A DNA stretch of 17,738 nt from DAIOGN01 sp036745245 (GTDB taxonomy: Bacteria; Zixibacteria; MSB-5A5; JAUVRN01): positions 1-17,738 of the forward strand of contig DAIOGN010000071.1 in assembly GCA_036745245.1 (NCBI GenBank), in the 5' to 3' direction. Below the pieces are notes generated by a model. It did no database searches and was not told where the DNA came from. It saw only the letters and a list, made by a program, of their open reading frames with translations. Made by a program: the position numbers and the translations under genes. Shown here piece after piece: positions 6,613-13,007 of this stretch (position 1 is the stretch's first letter; the number at the start of each line of letters is the position of its first letter).

Positions 6613-6640
6613 TTGACAGTTTTGACATGATCCGTATTTT
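6613..6640 (+). promoter_or_regulatory. Sigma70-type promoter for thyX
   Basis: A perfect TTGACA (6613-6618), a 16-bp spacer and TATTTT (6635-6640), preceded by a T-rich stretch that could act as an UP element. Transcription would start near 6647, which is the first base of a hairpin. This is the best promoter in the window. Confidence 0.65.
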
Positions 6641-6646
6641 CGCAAG

Positions 6647-6757
6647 GCATCCTTAGTGAGGGAGGGGATGCTGTGAGGGGTACCAGCGCGGAGTACTGAT
6701 TCTCCCTGGGGGCCCCTAGAAGGGCCCCCTTTCGCCGCACTTAAGCGGCCACTTTTT
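6647..6757 (+). ncRNA. Structured thyX leader or small RNA with terminator-like hairpins
   Basis: Starting at the predicted transcription start, three hairpins follow in order. First is GCATCC/GGATGC (6647-6652 with 6666-6671). Second is a very strong GGGGGCCC/GGGCCCCC (6708-6715 with 6722-6729) followed by TTT. Third is GCCGC/GCGGC (6734-6738 with 6745-6749) followed by TTTTT and then the ribosome binding site AGGAA. The second hairpin could end an RNA of about 85 bases or attenuate thyX; the third could hide the ribosome binding site. It does not match the conserved core of SRP RNA, 6S RNA or a folate riboswitch that I could recognise. Confidence 0.4.
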
Positions 6758-6767
6758 AGGAACGGAA

Positions 6768-7532
6768 ATGGTGATTGAGAAAACCACAGGGACCGTGGCC
6801 CCGGTGAAGACTGCGCAGCCCCAGGTGGAGCTCTTGTCCATCACGCCCAACGGCGAGGACTTGATAGAGCGCGCCTGTCGTACCTGCTACCTGAGCTTCA
6901 GCAGGTACGATCCGCCCAAGTCCACGGAAGAGCTCATCAAGAAGATCCTGCACCACGGGCACTTCTCGGTGCTCGAGCACGCCATCGCCACGTTCCGGGT
7001 GAAGGGCGGATCCCGCGTGTTCACCCACGAAATGGTGCGCCATCGCCTGGTGTCCCCTTCACAGGAGTCGCAGCGCTACGTGTGCTACGCCGACCGTCCG
7101 GGCGACCCCGAGGCCAAGAACTTCAAAGACCGGCCGCGCAAGAAAACTCGCGATTTCGAGGTGGTTGTGCCGCCCACGGTGGAACACGCCGGATTCGCCG
7201 ACGGAGTTTCACCTCGCGACGCCTACCTGGAAGCCTGCCGCGAGATCTACGACCTGTACGAGCGGCTCTTGTCGGCGGGGGTTCCTCCAGAGGACGCCCG
7301 TTACATCTTGCCCAACGCGACCACGTCTGAGATTGTGCTCACCGGCAACTTCCGCGAGTGGCGGCACGTTTGTTCCGTGCGGTGTGCTCCCCAGGCTCAC
7401 TGGGAGATCCGCGCGGTGATGATGCAGATACTGAAGATCATGAAGCGGGAGGCGCCCATCGTGTTCCACGACTTCCGCCTCGACGAGGCAAGCAGCACGG
7501 CCGAACGCACGGATCCTGAAATCAAGGACTGA
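6768..7532 (+). CDS. thyX: Flavin-dependent thymidylate synthase
   Basis: 254 residues. ThyX methylates dUMP to dTMP using methylenetetrahydrofolate, FAD and NADPH, replacing ThyA. The diagnostic RHRX7S motif is present as RHRLVSPSQES (R91-R93, S101), followed by QRY. Upstream, LHHGHFSVLEH (61-71) is the conserved FAD/dUMP region. PNATTSEIVLTGNFREWRH and the segment with RCAPQAHWEIR complete the substrate site. There are about 18 non-conserved residues before the core at QVELLSITP. AGGAA lies five bases before the ATG at 6768. The gene follows a strong promoter, an NrdR-box candidate and a structured leader, and it precedes the ribonucleotide reductase gene by 222 bp. The two together supply DNA precursors, and the folate used links it to FolE biochemically. 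Confidence 0.97.
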   Translation: MVIEKTTGTVAPVKTAQPQVELLSITPNGEDLIERACRTCYLSFSRYDPPKSTEELIKKILHHGHFSVLEHAIATFRVKGGSRVFTHEMVRHRLVSPSQESQRYVCYADRPGDPEAKNFKDRPRKKTRDFEVVVPPTVEHAGFADGVSPRDAYLEACREIYDLYERLLSAGVPPEDARYILPNATTSEIVLTGNFREWRHVCSVRCAPQAHWEIRAVMMQILKIMKREAPIVFHDFRLDEASSTAERTDPEIKD

Positions 7533-7587
7533 CGATTCAATAGCTGGTTTGGGACAGCTCGCAGCGCGCACAAAACAGGAGGGGAAG

Positions 7588-7623
7588 ATGAACACATTCT
7601 GCGATGAATTGAATTCCGGCTGA
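7588..7623 (+). CDS. Possible 11-residue leader peptide upstream of nrdJ
   Basis: ATG at 7588 opens a short frame, MNTFCDELNSG followed by TGA. It is preceded at an ideal distance by AGGAGGGG (7577-7584), a stronger Shine-Dalgarno than most genes in this window have. It lies in the thyX-nrdJ spacer ahead of several inverted repeats. It could be a regulatory leader peptide, a remnant of a longer gene, or chance. No homologue is recognised, and nothing in its codons points to attenuation by a particular amino acid. Confidence 0.3.
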   Translation: MNTFCDELNSG

Positions 7624-7674
7624 CTCCGGTTCGAGCAGCTCCGTTCCAACGGTCCAACGGGCGAAGGCTTGTCC

Positions 7675-7711
7675 GGCACGTGTGCCAGACAGGCGGGGGA
7701 GACCTGTCGCC
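7675..7711 (+). other. Inverted-repeat cluster in the nrdJ leader
   Basis: GGCAC-GT-GTGCC (7675-7686) is followed directly by GACAGG and CCTGTC (7688-7693 with 7703-7708). GGCG/CGCC (7692-7695 with 7708-7711) offers a competing pairing. Just upstream is a tandem direct repeat TCCAACGG (7645-7660). The structures could regulate nrdJ, but I cannot match them to a known riboswitch, including the cobalamin riboswitch. Confidence 0.35.
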
Positions 7712-7754
7712 CAAAATCGGAATGGCATCGTATAAAGATTGAGGAGAGACACAA

Positions 7755-10055
7755 ATGAACCGCAACACAAGGCTTCAGCTTTCGGAGAATTCCGTCAAGG
7801 TGCTCGAACGCCGTTACCTCGTTAAGGACGACGAAGGACGTGTGGTCGAATCCCCCGAGGAGTTGTTCCGCCGCGTCGCCGACGCCCTGGCCGAGCCCGA
7901 TCGGCTGTATGGCGCCAACGACGCGACGGTCCAGAAATCCTCGACCGCCTTCTACGACATGATCGCCGCCCTGGAGTTCATGCCCAACTCGCCCACGCTC
8001 ATGAACGCCGGCCGGCCCCTGGGCCAGCTGTCGGCGTGCTTCGTGCTGCCGGTGGGCGACTCCATGGAGGAGATTTTCGAAACCATCAAGCACGCCGCGC
8101 TCATCCACAAATCGGGCGGCGGCACCGGGTTCGCGTTCTCGCGGCTGCGCCCGCGCAATTCCGTGGTGGCGTCCACCTCGGGCGTGGCCTCCGGCCCCGT
8201 GTCGTTCATGAAGGTGTTCAACTCCGCCACGGAGGCGGTGAAGCAGGGCGGCACGCGCCGCGGCGCCAACATGGGGATCCTCAAGGTGGATCACCCCGAC
8301 ATCATGGAATTCATCTCGTGCAAGGACGACCTCACCCAGGTGACCAACTTCAACATCTCCGTGGCCATCACCGATGCGTTCATGAAGGCGGTGGAGCACG
8401 GCACCACCTACGACCTGATCAATCCGCGCACGAATGCGCCGTACGAGGTGGAGGGCCAGGTGCTGAGGCTGGATGCGCGCACGGTGTTCGAAAGCATCGT
8501 GGATCATGCCTGGAAGACCGGCGAGCCCGGCATCGTGTACATCGACCGCATGAACGAGGGCAATCCCACGTCGCCGTCCGAGCGTATCGAGGCCACCAAT
8601 CCGTGCGGCGAGCAGCCCCTGCCGCCCTACGACTCGTGCAACCTGGGGTCGATCAACCTGGGCAAGTTCGTGATGGATCCCCTGCCCGACACCTACTCGG
8701 TGCGTGAGCCCGAGAAGGGGATCGACTGGAACCGCCTGGCCAAAGCGATTCGCACCTGCGTGCATTTCCTCGACAACGTGATCGACGCCAACCGGTACCC
8801 CATCCCCGAGATCGAGGCGCAGAGCAAGCGCAACCGCCGCATTGGTCTGGGCGTCATGGGCTGGGCCGACATGCTCGCCATGCTGCGCGTACCGTACAAT
8901 TCCGAAGCGGCTCTCAAGCTGGGCGAAGAATTGATGCGCTTCATCAATGAAGAGGGGCACCTCGAATCGTCCGAGCTGGCCAAGACGCGCGGCAAGTTCC
9001 CGGCCTGGGAGGGCTCGATCTACGCGCGCGACGGCGTGGCCATGCGCAATACCACGGTCACCACGGTGGCCCCCACGGGCACCATCTCGATCATCGCCGG
9101 CTGTTCCTCGGGGATCGAACCGTTCTTCGCGGTGAGCTTCGTGCGCAACGTGATGGAAGGGACGAAGCTGGTGGACGTGAATCCGATCTTCGAGCGGATC
9201 GCCAAGGAGCGCGGCTTCTATTCTCCTGAGTTGATGGAGCGCATCGCTCAGGAAAATTCACTGCGCGGCTTCGCCGAGATTCCGCAGGACGTGAAGGACA
9301 TCTTCGTGACCTCTGCCGACGTGACCACCGACATGCACATTCGCATGCAGGCAGTGTTCCAGAAGCACTGCGACTCCGCCGTGTCGAAGACCATCAACAT
9401 GCCCGAGGAGTCCACGCGCGACGATGTGAAACAGGCGTACTGGATGGCCTTCAAGCTGGGCTGCAAGGGCGTCACGATGTATCGCGACGGTTCGCGGCCC
9501 GCGCAGGTGTTGTCCACCGGCAAGACGAAGGACCCGTTTGTTCCTTCACCGGCGGCGCCCATGGCCGGCACGGCCACGGCGGCGGAGCGTCTGCCCAGCC
9601 AGCCCACACCGGAGGAACGCCCCGATGTCCTCACCGGCATCACCGAAAAGGTGAAAACGGGCTACGGCAACCTGTACGTCACCGTGAACGTGAAAGACAA
9701 GCGTCCGTTCGAGGTGTTCGCGCAGATCGGCAAGTCGGGCTATTCCACCATGGCCGACAGCGAGGCGATCTGCCGGATGGTGTCGTTGGCCCTGCGCTCG
9801 CACATCCCGGTGAGGATGGTGATCGAGCAGCTGGCCGGTATCGGCGGCGCCACCGCGGTGTACGACAAGGGGACGCTCATCACGTCGATCCCCGACGCCA
9901 TCGCCAAGGTGCTGGCCAAGCACTTCGGCAACGGCGAAAAGATGAAGAGCCATCATCCCGACGCCGGCATGCTGCGCTGCCCCGACTGCGACGAGCCGAT
10001 GGCTCCTGAAGAAGGCTGCCTGGTGTGCTTCGGGTGTGGGTTCTCGAAGTGTTAA
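7755..10055 (+). CDS. nrdJ: Adenosylcobalamin-dependent (class II) ribonucleoside-diphosphate reductase
   Basis: 766 residues. The enzyme reduces ribonucleotides to deoxyribonucleotides through a B12-generated thiyl radical and works with or without oxygen. The redox pair is C95 (in LSACFVLPV) and C295 (in PYDSCNLGS). The catalytic triad is N282, C284 and E286 in NPCGEQPLP. KSGGGTGFAFSRLRP (119-133) and APTGTISIIAGCSSGIEP (439-456) are the family barrel motifs. After a Pro/Ala linker (about 590-625) comes a TSCPD domain (about 632-720). The C-terminus has a CxxC-x12-CxxCxxxxxC cluster (C742 to C766) that probably binds Zn or relays electrons. No ATP-cone is visible at the N-terminus. GAGGAGAG precedes the ATG at 7755. 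A repeat unit and then a strong terminator follow. Confidence 0.96.
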   Translation: MNRNTRLQLSENSVKVLERRYLVKDDEGRVVESPEELFRRVADALAEPDRLYGANDATVQKSSTAFYDMIAALEFMPNSPTLMNAGRPLGQLSACFVLPVGDSMEEIFETIKHAALIHKSGGGTGFAFSRLRPRNSVVASTSGVASGPVSFMKVFNSATEAVKQGGTRRGANMGILKVDHPDIMEFISCKDDLTQVTNFNISVAITDAFMKAVEHGTTYDLINPRTNAPYEVEGQVLRLDARTVFESIVDHAWKTGEPGIVYIDRMNEGNPTSPSERIEATNPCGEQPLPPYDSCNLGSINLGKFVMDPLPDTYSVREPEKGIDWNRLAKAIRTCVHFLDNVIDANRYPIPEIEAQSKRNRRIGLGVMGWADMLAMLRVPYNSEAALKLGEELMRFINEEGHLESSELAKTRGKFPAWEGSIYARDGVAMRNTTVTTVAPTGTISIIAGCSSGIEPFFAVSFVRNVMEGTKLVDVNPIFERIAKERGFYSPELMERIAQENSLRGFAEIPQDVKDIFVTSADVTTDMHIRMQAVFQKHCDSAVSKTINMPEESTRDDVKQAYWMAFKLGCKGVTMYRDGSRPAQVLSTGKTKDPFVPSPAAPMAGTATAAERLPSQPTPEERPDVLTGITEKVKTGYGNLYVTVNVKDKRPFEVFAQIGKSGYSTMADSEAICRMVSLALRSHIPVRMVIEQLAGIGGATAVYDKGTLITSIPDAIAKVLAKHFGNGEKMKSHHPDAGMLRCPDCDEPMAPEEGCLVCFGCGFSKC

Positions 10056-10082
10056 TTGGGGTCAGAGGCAAATTAAGCTGAC
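10056..10082. repeat. Second copy of the TTGGGGTCAGA intergenic repeat
   Basis: TTGGGGTCAGA (10056-10066) starts on the base after the nrdJ stop codon and is identical to the core at 3530-3540. Nested inverted repeats surround it: TTAATT/AATTAA (10052-10057 with 10071-10076) and GTCAG/CTGAC (10061-10065 with 10078-10082). The arms differ from the first copy, as in REP-like families with a fixed core and variable flanks. No transposase is present nearby. Confidence 0.5.
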
Positions 10083-10153
10083 AGGGAGAGATCAGGTTTT
10101 CCCGCGACCAACCCCGGGCGCTGAAGCAGACGCCTCCCGGGTCTGCAAAGGAG

Positions 10154-10182
10154 AAAGCCCCGTCGAAAGGCGGGGCTTTTTT
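10154..10182 (+). terminator. Rho-independent terminator of nrdJ
   Basis: AAAGCCCCG, an eight-base loop, then CGGGGCTTT continued to six Ts. The GC-rich stem with a T-run is canonical. It lies 100 bp after the nrdJ stop. Confidence 0.9.
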
Positions 10183-10230
10183 GTCGAACCGTGCAGGACC
10201 CGATAATGGAACCGCGCTGTGTACGGGGAA

Positions 10231-10275
10231 TAGAATAGGCCTGGCCCGGAGGACATCGCTATCTTCGGGCCAGGC
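10231..10275 (+). promoter_or_regulatory. TAGAAT -10-like box followed by a perfect 10-bp leader hairpin
   Basis: TAGAAT (10231-10236) has only a weak -35 partner (TGGAAC, 10207-10212, 18-bp spacer). Three bases after it begins GCCTGGCCCG (10239-10248), which pairs perfectly with CGGGCCAGGC (10266-10275) across a 17-base loop. The stem ends six bases before the AAAGGAG of the next gene, so it could stabilise that mRNA or limit ribosome access. Confidence 0.45.
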
Positions 10276-10293
10276 GGCCGGAAAGGAGCAATC

Positions 10294-10527
10294 ATGAAGG
10301 TGACGGTTCTTGTCGGGGTGATTCTGATCGCCGTCGGCCTGTTGGGGCTGATCCAGGGGGGCCTCACGTACTATTCGAACAGGAATGTGGTGGACCTGGG
10401 GGGTCTTCGCATTCAGGTGGACGAGATGCAGCATTTACCCCTGTCGCCCGTACTCGGCACTGTGGCCATCCTGGCCGGTGCCTACCTGCTCTTCGACTCA
10501 AGGCGCGGGCGCGACCGGCAACCTTAA
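10294..10527 (+). CDS. Small two-helix membrane protein, DUF3185-like
   Basis: 77 residues. Helix 1 (about 4-26, VTVLVGVILIAVGLLGLIQGG) and helix 2 (about 51-67, LSPVLGTVAILAGAYLLF) flank a short segment (27-50) with VVDLGGLRIQVDE. A basic tail RRGRDRQP ends the protein. Small proteins with this TM-loop-TM plan and a conserved VVDLGP-like loop are grouped as DUF3185 and have no known function. AAAGGAG lies five bases before the ATG, so translation is well supported. A strong leader hairpin lies just upstream, and the nrdJ terminator separates it from nrdJ. It converges on the phosphatase gene with a 13-bp gap. Confidence 0.8.
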   Translation: MKVTVLVGVILIAVGLLGLIQGGLTYYSNRNVVDLGGLRIQVDEMQHLPLSPVLGTVAILAGAYLLFDSRRGRDRQP

Positions 10528-10540
10528 CGCGCTGCTGGGT

Positions 10541-12100
10541 TCACCCCGCGGATCCATTCGGACAATTCCAAATACCGGGGATGAGCCGGCACACATTGCA
10601 CGGCCTGGGGCCGCCTTTGAACACAAAGGAAACGAGACTGACGATGTCCTGGGAGGACACCGCACCGTTGCAGTCGGCGTCGCCGGCTGCCGTACAGGGT
10701 GCAGGTTCTGTCCCCGACCGGAAGACGAAGTTCACCAGCGCGATGATATCGGAGGCCGTAATCATTCCGCTTTCATTGATATCTCCGGTGAAGCTCACCA
10801 CGCACGCGCCACTCGTCGCGAATCGGAAGGCCACCCGCTCGATGTTCAGGTAATCGCGACCGCTCCAGTTCACGACCATGCTGTCGCCCGTGTCGGTGAC
10901 TTGCATCAGTCCGAATTGTCCCCCTCCGGGAAAGGCCCCTTCACTGTAGGGTCCCCCCTTGATGCTGCCCGACTGATCGAGCGCCGCCGCATGCAGCACG
11001 GGGAACCCGGCGCCGGGCCGGGAGGAGTAGTTGCTGTGGCTGCCATCGTCGATGGCCAGCATGTGGGCATCCCCTGATATCATGCAGAGCCCGGTAATGC
11101 CGCTGTCCACAATGAAGTTCGCAATCTCCTCGCGCTCGAAGGTATAGGCATACCAGCCATCATCGCCTGTAACACCGATCCAGGGCAGAGTGTTCACCCA
11201 GACGATGAGTGCGTACGTGTCGCGCGCCGCCATGAGTTCCCGTTTGAACCATGCCTTCTGAGCCGCGCCCAGCATGGTCTTGGACGGGCTGTCGGGCACC
11301 GTGTACGGGCTTCGCAGGGAACGGCTGTCCGTTAAAATGAATCGGGTGCGCCCTATCGAGAAGGACTGATAGATCCCCACATCGCCCGTCCCGGCCGCCA
11401 GCGGGTAGTGAGGGATGTATTCCCGATACGTCTGCCTCGCCTGGGTTCGGCCGGGGGCAGTCGAGTCGCCGTTGTTGGGGCCGTAGTCATGGTCGTCCCA
11501 CATGTACGCGATCGGGATGGAGCGATACAGATGCGCCTGGGGCTCGGAAGCCAGTACGGTCCGAATGGCCAGCCGGTAGGGCTGAACGTCGGCCACGGCG
11601 ATGTTCTCGTAGTGGAAATCGCCCAGATGCAGGAAGATCAGCGGATCGAGCGAGCGGATCAGATTGAATACTTCGTGGGTGGAACCCGTGCGCGCACAGG
11701 AACCCATGGCCAGGGTGAAAGACTCCGGCGCTTCCGCGGGCGTGCGGAAGCTGCCTGCCATGGTCGTGTCCAGCGCTCCGTTGATTTCCAGGACGTAGTG
11801 GTAACGTGAGTCGGGCGTCAGCCCCGCGACGGGAAGGTCAACCACCTGATCGGTAACGGAGGAAACGGTATCCACCATGGAATACAGGGGAGTTGCAAAG
11901 TCCGCCGTCGAATCGACAGCGAGGCGAATCACGGCACCCTCAGGCGTGACCCGCGCCTTCACACGAATGGAGTGTGGGGAAGCGGCTCCCGACCACATCC
12001 ATTGCACAATAGCAAGCAGCATCCCCGGAGCCATCACGGACCAGTTCATGCCCCAAGATAATTCCATGGGGGATCTCGCAACATCGCATTGAGGCCACAC
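10541..12100 (-). CDS. Secreted PhoD-like phosphatase with C-terminal dockerin-type repeats
   Basis: Up to 519 residues. The GTG start at 12100 has AGGA nine bases upstream; ATGs at 12067 and 12049 would give a more usual signal peptide (hydrophobic stretch at about 23-40). An N-terminal beta-sandwich (about 44-120) resembles PhoD_N. The metallophosphatase core follows: FTLAMGSCA (128-136), FLHLGDFHYEN (156-166), YMWDDHDYGPNN (199-210), DSRSLRSPY (258-266) and MISGDAHMLAIDDG (340-353). These carry the Asp, His and Asn metal ligands of PhoD-type phosphomonoesterases or diesterases. Residues 439-460 and 473-497 are two dockerin-type calcium-binding repeats (GDINESGMITASDIIALVNF and GDADCNGAVSSQDIVSLVSF). 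The enzyme is probably extracellular and hydrolyses phosphate esters; the substrate is unknown. It is monocistronic, convergent with the small membrane-protein gene and divergent from the next. Confidence 0.87.
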   Translation of the reverse strand: MWPQCDVARSPMELSWGMNWSVMAPGMLLAIVQWMWSGAASPHSIRVKARVTPEGAVIRLAVDSTADFATPLYSMVDTVSSVTDQVVDLPVAGLTPDSRYHYVLEINGALDTTMAGSFRTPAEAPESFTLAMGSCARTGSTHEVFNLIRSLDPLIFLHLGDFHYENIAVADVQPYRLAIRTVLASEPQAHLYRSIPIAYMWDDHDYGPNNGDSTAPGRTQARQTYREYIPHYPLAAGTGDVGIYQSFSIGRTRFILTDSRSLRSPYTVPDSPSKTMLGAAQKAWFKRELMAARDTYALIVWVNTLPWIGVTGDDGWYAYTFEREEIANFIVDSGITGLCMISGDAHMLAIDDGSHSNYSSRPGAGFPVLHAAALDQSGSIKGGPYSEGAFPGGGQFGLMQVTDTGDSMVVNWSGRDYLNIERVAFRFATSGACVVSFTGDINESGMITASDIIALVNFVFRSGTEPAPCTAAGDADCNGAVSSQDIVSLVSFVFKGGPRPCNVCRLIPGIWNCPNGSAG

Positions 12101-12260
12101 TCATTCGGATCCTGCCAGATCCGGGCAAGAACTCACTTACCGGATCCGCGCCGTCGCAATGTCCTATTCACGCGCGGTTGACCGCGAGGGGATGGAAGCC
12201 TATTTCTTGGGCATTCGACTTCCAGGTCAGAGACTTTCAACAGCAGGAGCGTGAGTTCCC

Positions 12261-12746
12261 ATGAAAACACGTAGCGCAATAGCGACCGTCTTCCTCGGCC
12301 TCTTGAGCCTGTCTCAACCAGCCGTGGCCGGGGAGAATCCAATCTCACTTGGGCTGTTTCCGCCCGTTCAGATCGCAAAGGAAACTGAGGGTGTATCTGC
12401 GTTCCGATTCAGCCTGATCTACGGCAAGAACACGAAAGTCACCGGCCTCGATCTGGGGCTGGTCACCAAGAACACGTCAGGCATGTCCACGGGTTTGCAG
12501 TGGAGCTTCGTCGGCCTCAACGACGGCGACTTTACGGGCTGGCAGTCCACAGCTGTGGGCATCACCAAGGGCAACTTCGAAGGACTGCAAACCGGCTTCT
12601 TCAATTCCGGCGGACATGTGAGTGGGCTGCAACTGGGATTCGTCAACATGGCGCAGAGCATGAACGGGTTGCAGATCGGCCTGGTAAACATCATCAAGAC
12701 GGGCGGTCAATTCCCGGTGTTTCCAATTGTGAACTGGTCGTTCTGA
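12261..12746 (+). CDS. Secreted GLQxGxVN surface-repeat protein (LA_2272-like)
   Basis: 161 residues with a clean signal peptide (1-23, ending PAVA) and then about six imperfect units of 15-23 residues built on G-L-x-x-G-x-V/F: VTGLDLGLVTKN, STGLQWSFVGLN, FTGWQSTAVGITK, FEGLQTGFFNSGG, VSGLQLGFVNMAQ and MNGLQIGLVNII. Alternating small and hydrophobic residues suggest a beta-rich exported or outer-membrane protein. Proteins of this repeat type are annotated as LA_2272-like surface-repeat proteins, with no function established. AGGAG lies ten bases before the ATG. The upstream intergenic region (12101-12260) is shared with the divergent phosphatase gene, and I see no confident promoter in it. 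A terminator follows at 12774. Confidence 0.8.
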   Translation: MKTRSAIATVFLGLLSLSQPAVAGENPISLGLFPPVQIAKETEGVSAFRFSLIYGKNTKVTGLDLGLVTKNTSGMSTGLQWSFVGLNDGDFTGWQSTAVGITKGNFEGLQTGFFNSGGHVSGLQLGFVNMAQSMNGLQIGLVNIIKTGGQFPVFPIVNWSF

Positions 12747-12773
12747 GGGCCCGGACTCTCAAATCTGCACGAG

Positions 12774-12799
12774 GCCCCGCCCACAAGGCGGGGCTTCTG
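12774..12799 (+). terminator. Rho-independent terminator after the surface-repeat gene
   Basis: GCCCCGCC, loop CACAA, then GGCGGGGC followed by TTCTGT. The stem is perfect and GC-rich and the T-run is interrupted. It lies 27 bp after the stop codon. Confidence 0.75.
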
Positions 12800-12902
12800 T
12801 CTGTCATGCCCACAGGACCCGGCGCGGCGCCCGCTCGATTCCCCATAAACGCTAGTCTGGAACAGGCTTAAGCAGGGCTCCGCCCGGCGGCTGCTGGCGC
12901 GC

Positions 12903-12983
12903 TTGCGAAAGCCCGGCGCACGGCTATCTTTCTTTTGTCGGGATTAGACCAGTCCTCCGAAGCTCATACGCCGGCATCCCGAC
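12903..12983 (+). promoter_or_regulatory. Promoter and 5' leader hairpin of the dockerin gene
   Basis: TTGCGA (12903-12908), a 16-bp spacer and TATCTT (12925-12930) form a plausible sigma70-type promoter. The predicted start near 12937 coincides with GTCGGGAT (12937-12944), which pairs perfectly with ATCCCGAC (12976-12983) across 31 bases. The ribosome binding site follows about ten bases later. Confidence 0.45.
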
Positions 12984-13007
12984 GCTCCGCCGTAAGGAGG
13001 TACGAAC

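Larger units (their letters stand above)
6306..6767 (+). promoter_or_regulatory. 462-bp gene-free, partly AT-rich control region of thyX
   Basis: I find no convincing gene here. The first 200 bases show no clear structure. From about 6520 to 6645 the sequence turns AT-rich against the GC-rich surroundings and holds an ACCACA/TGTGGT inverted repeat (6536-6562), an NrdR-box candidate (6580-6595), a T-tract (6593-6602) and a promoter (6613-6640). From 6647 to 6757 there are three successive hairpins ahead of the thyX ribosome binding site. Individual elements are listed separately. Confidence 0.6.

Noticed and set aside
6647..6733. SRP RNA, 6S RNA or tRNA in the thyX leader
   Set aside because: No SRP GGAAG-type core, no long 6S-like rod with central bubble, and no cloverleaf or T-loop sequence.
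7533..7754. Cobalamin riboswitch ahead of the B12-dependent reductase
   Set aside because: The conserved B12-box elements are not found. The stems seen do not match the order of the riboswitch, and these switches usually repress B12-independent alternatives rather than nrdJ.
7209..8960. 583-codon minus-strand open frame opposite thyX and nrdJ
   Set aside because: It runs across two strongly conserved plus-strand genes and has shadow-like His/Arg/Gly-rich composition.
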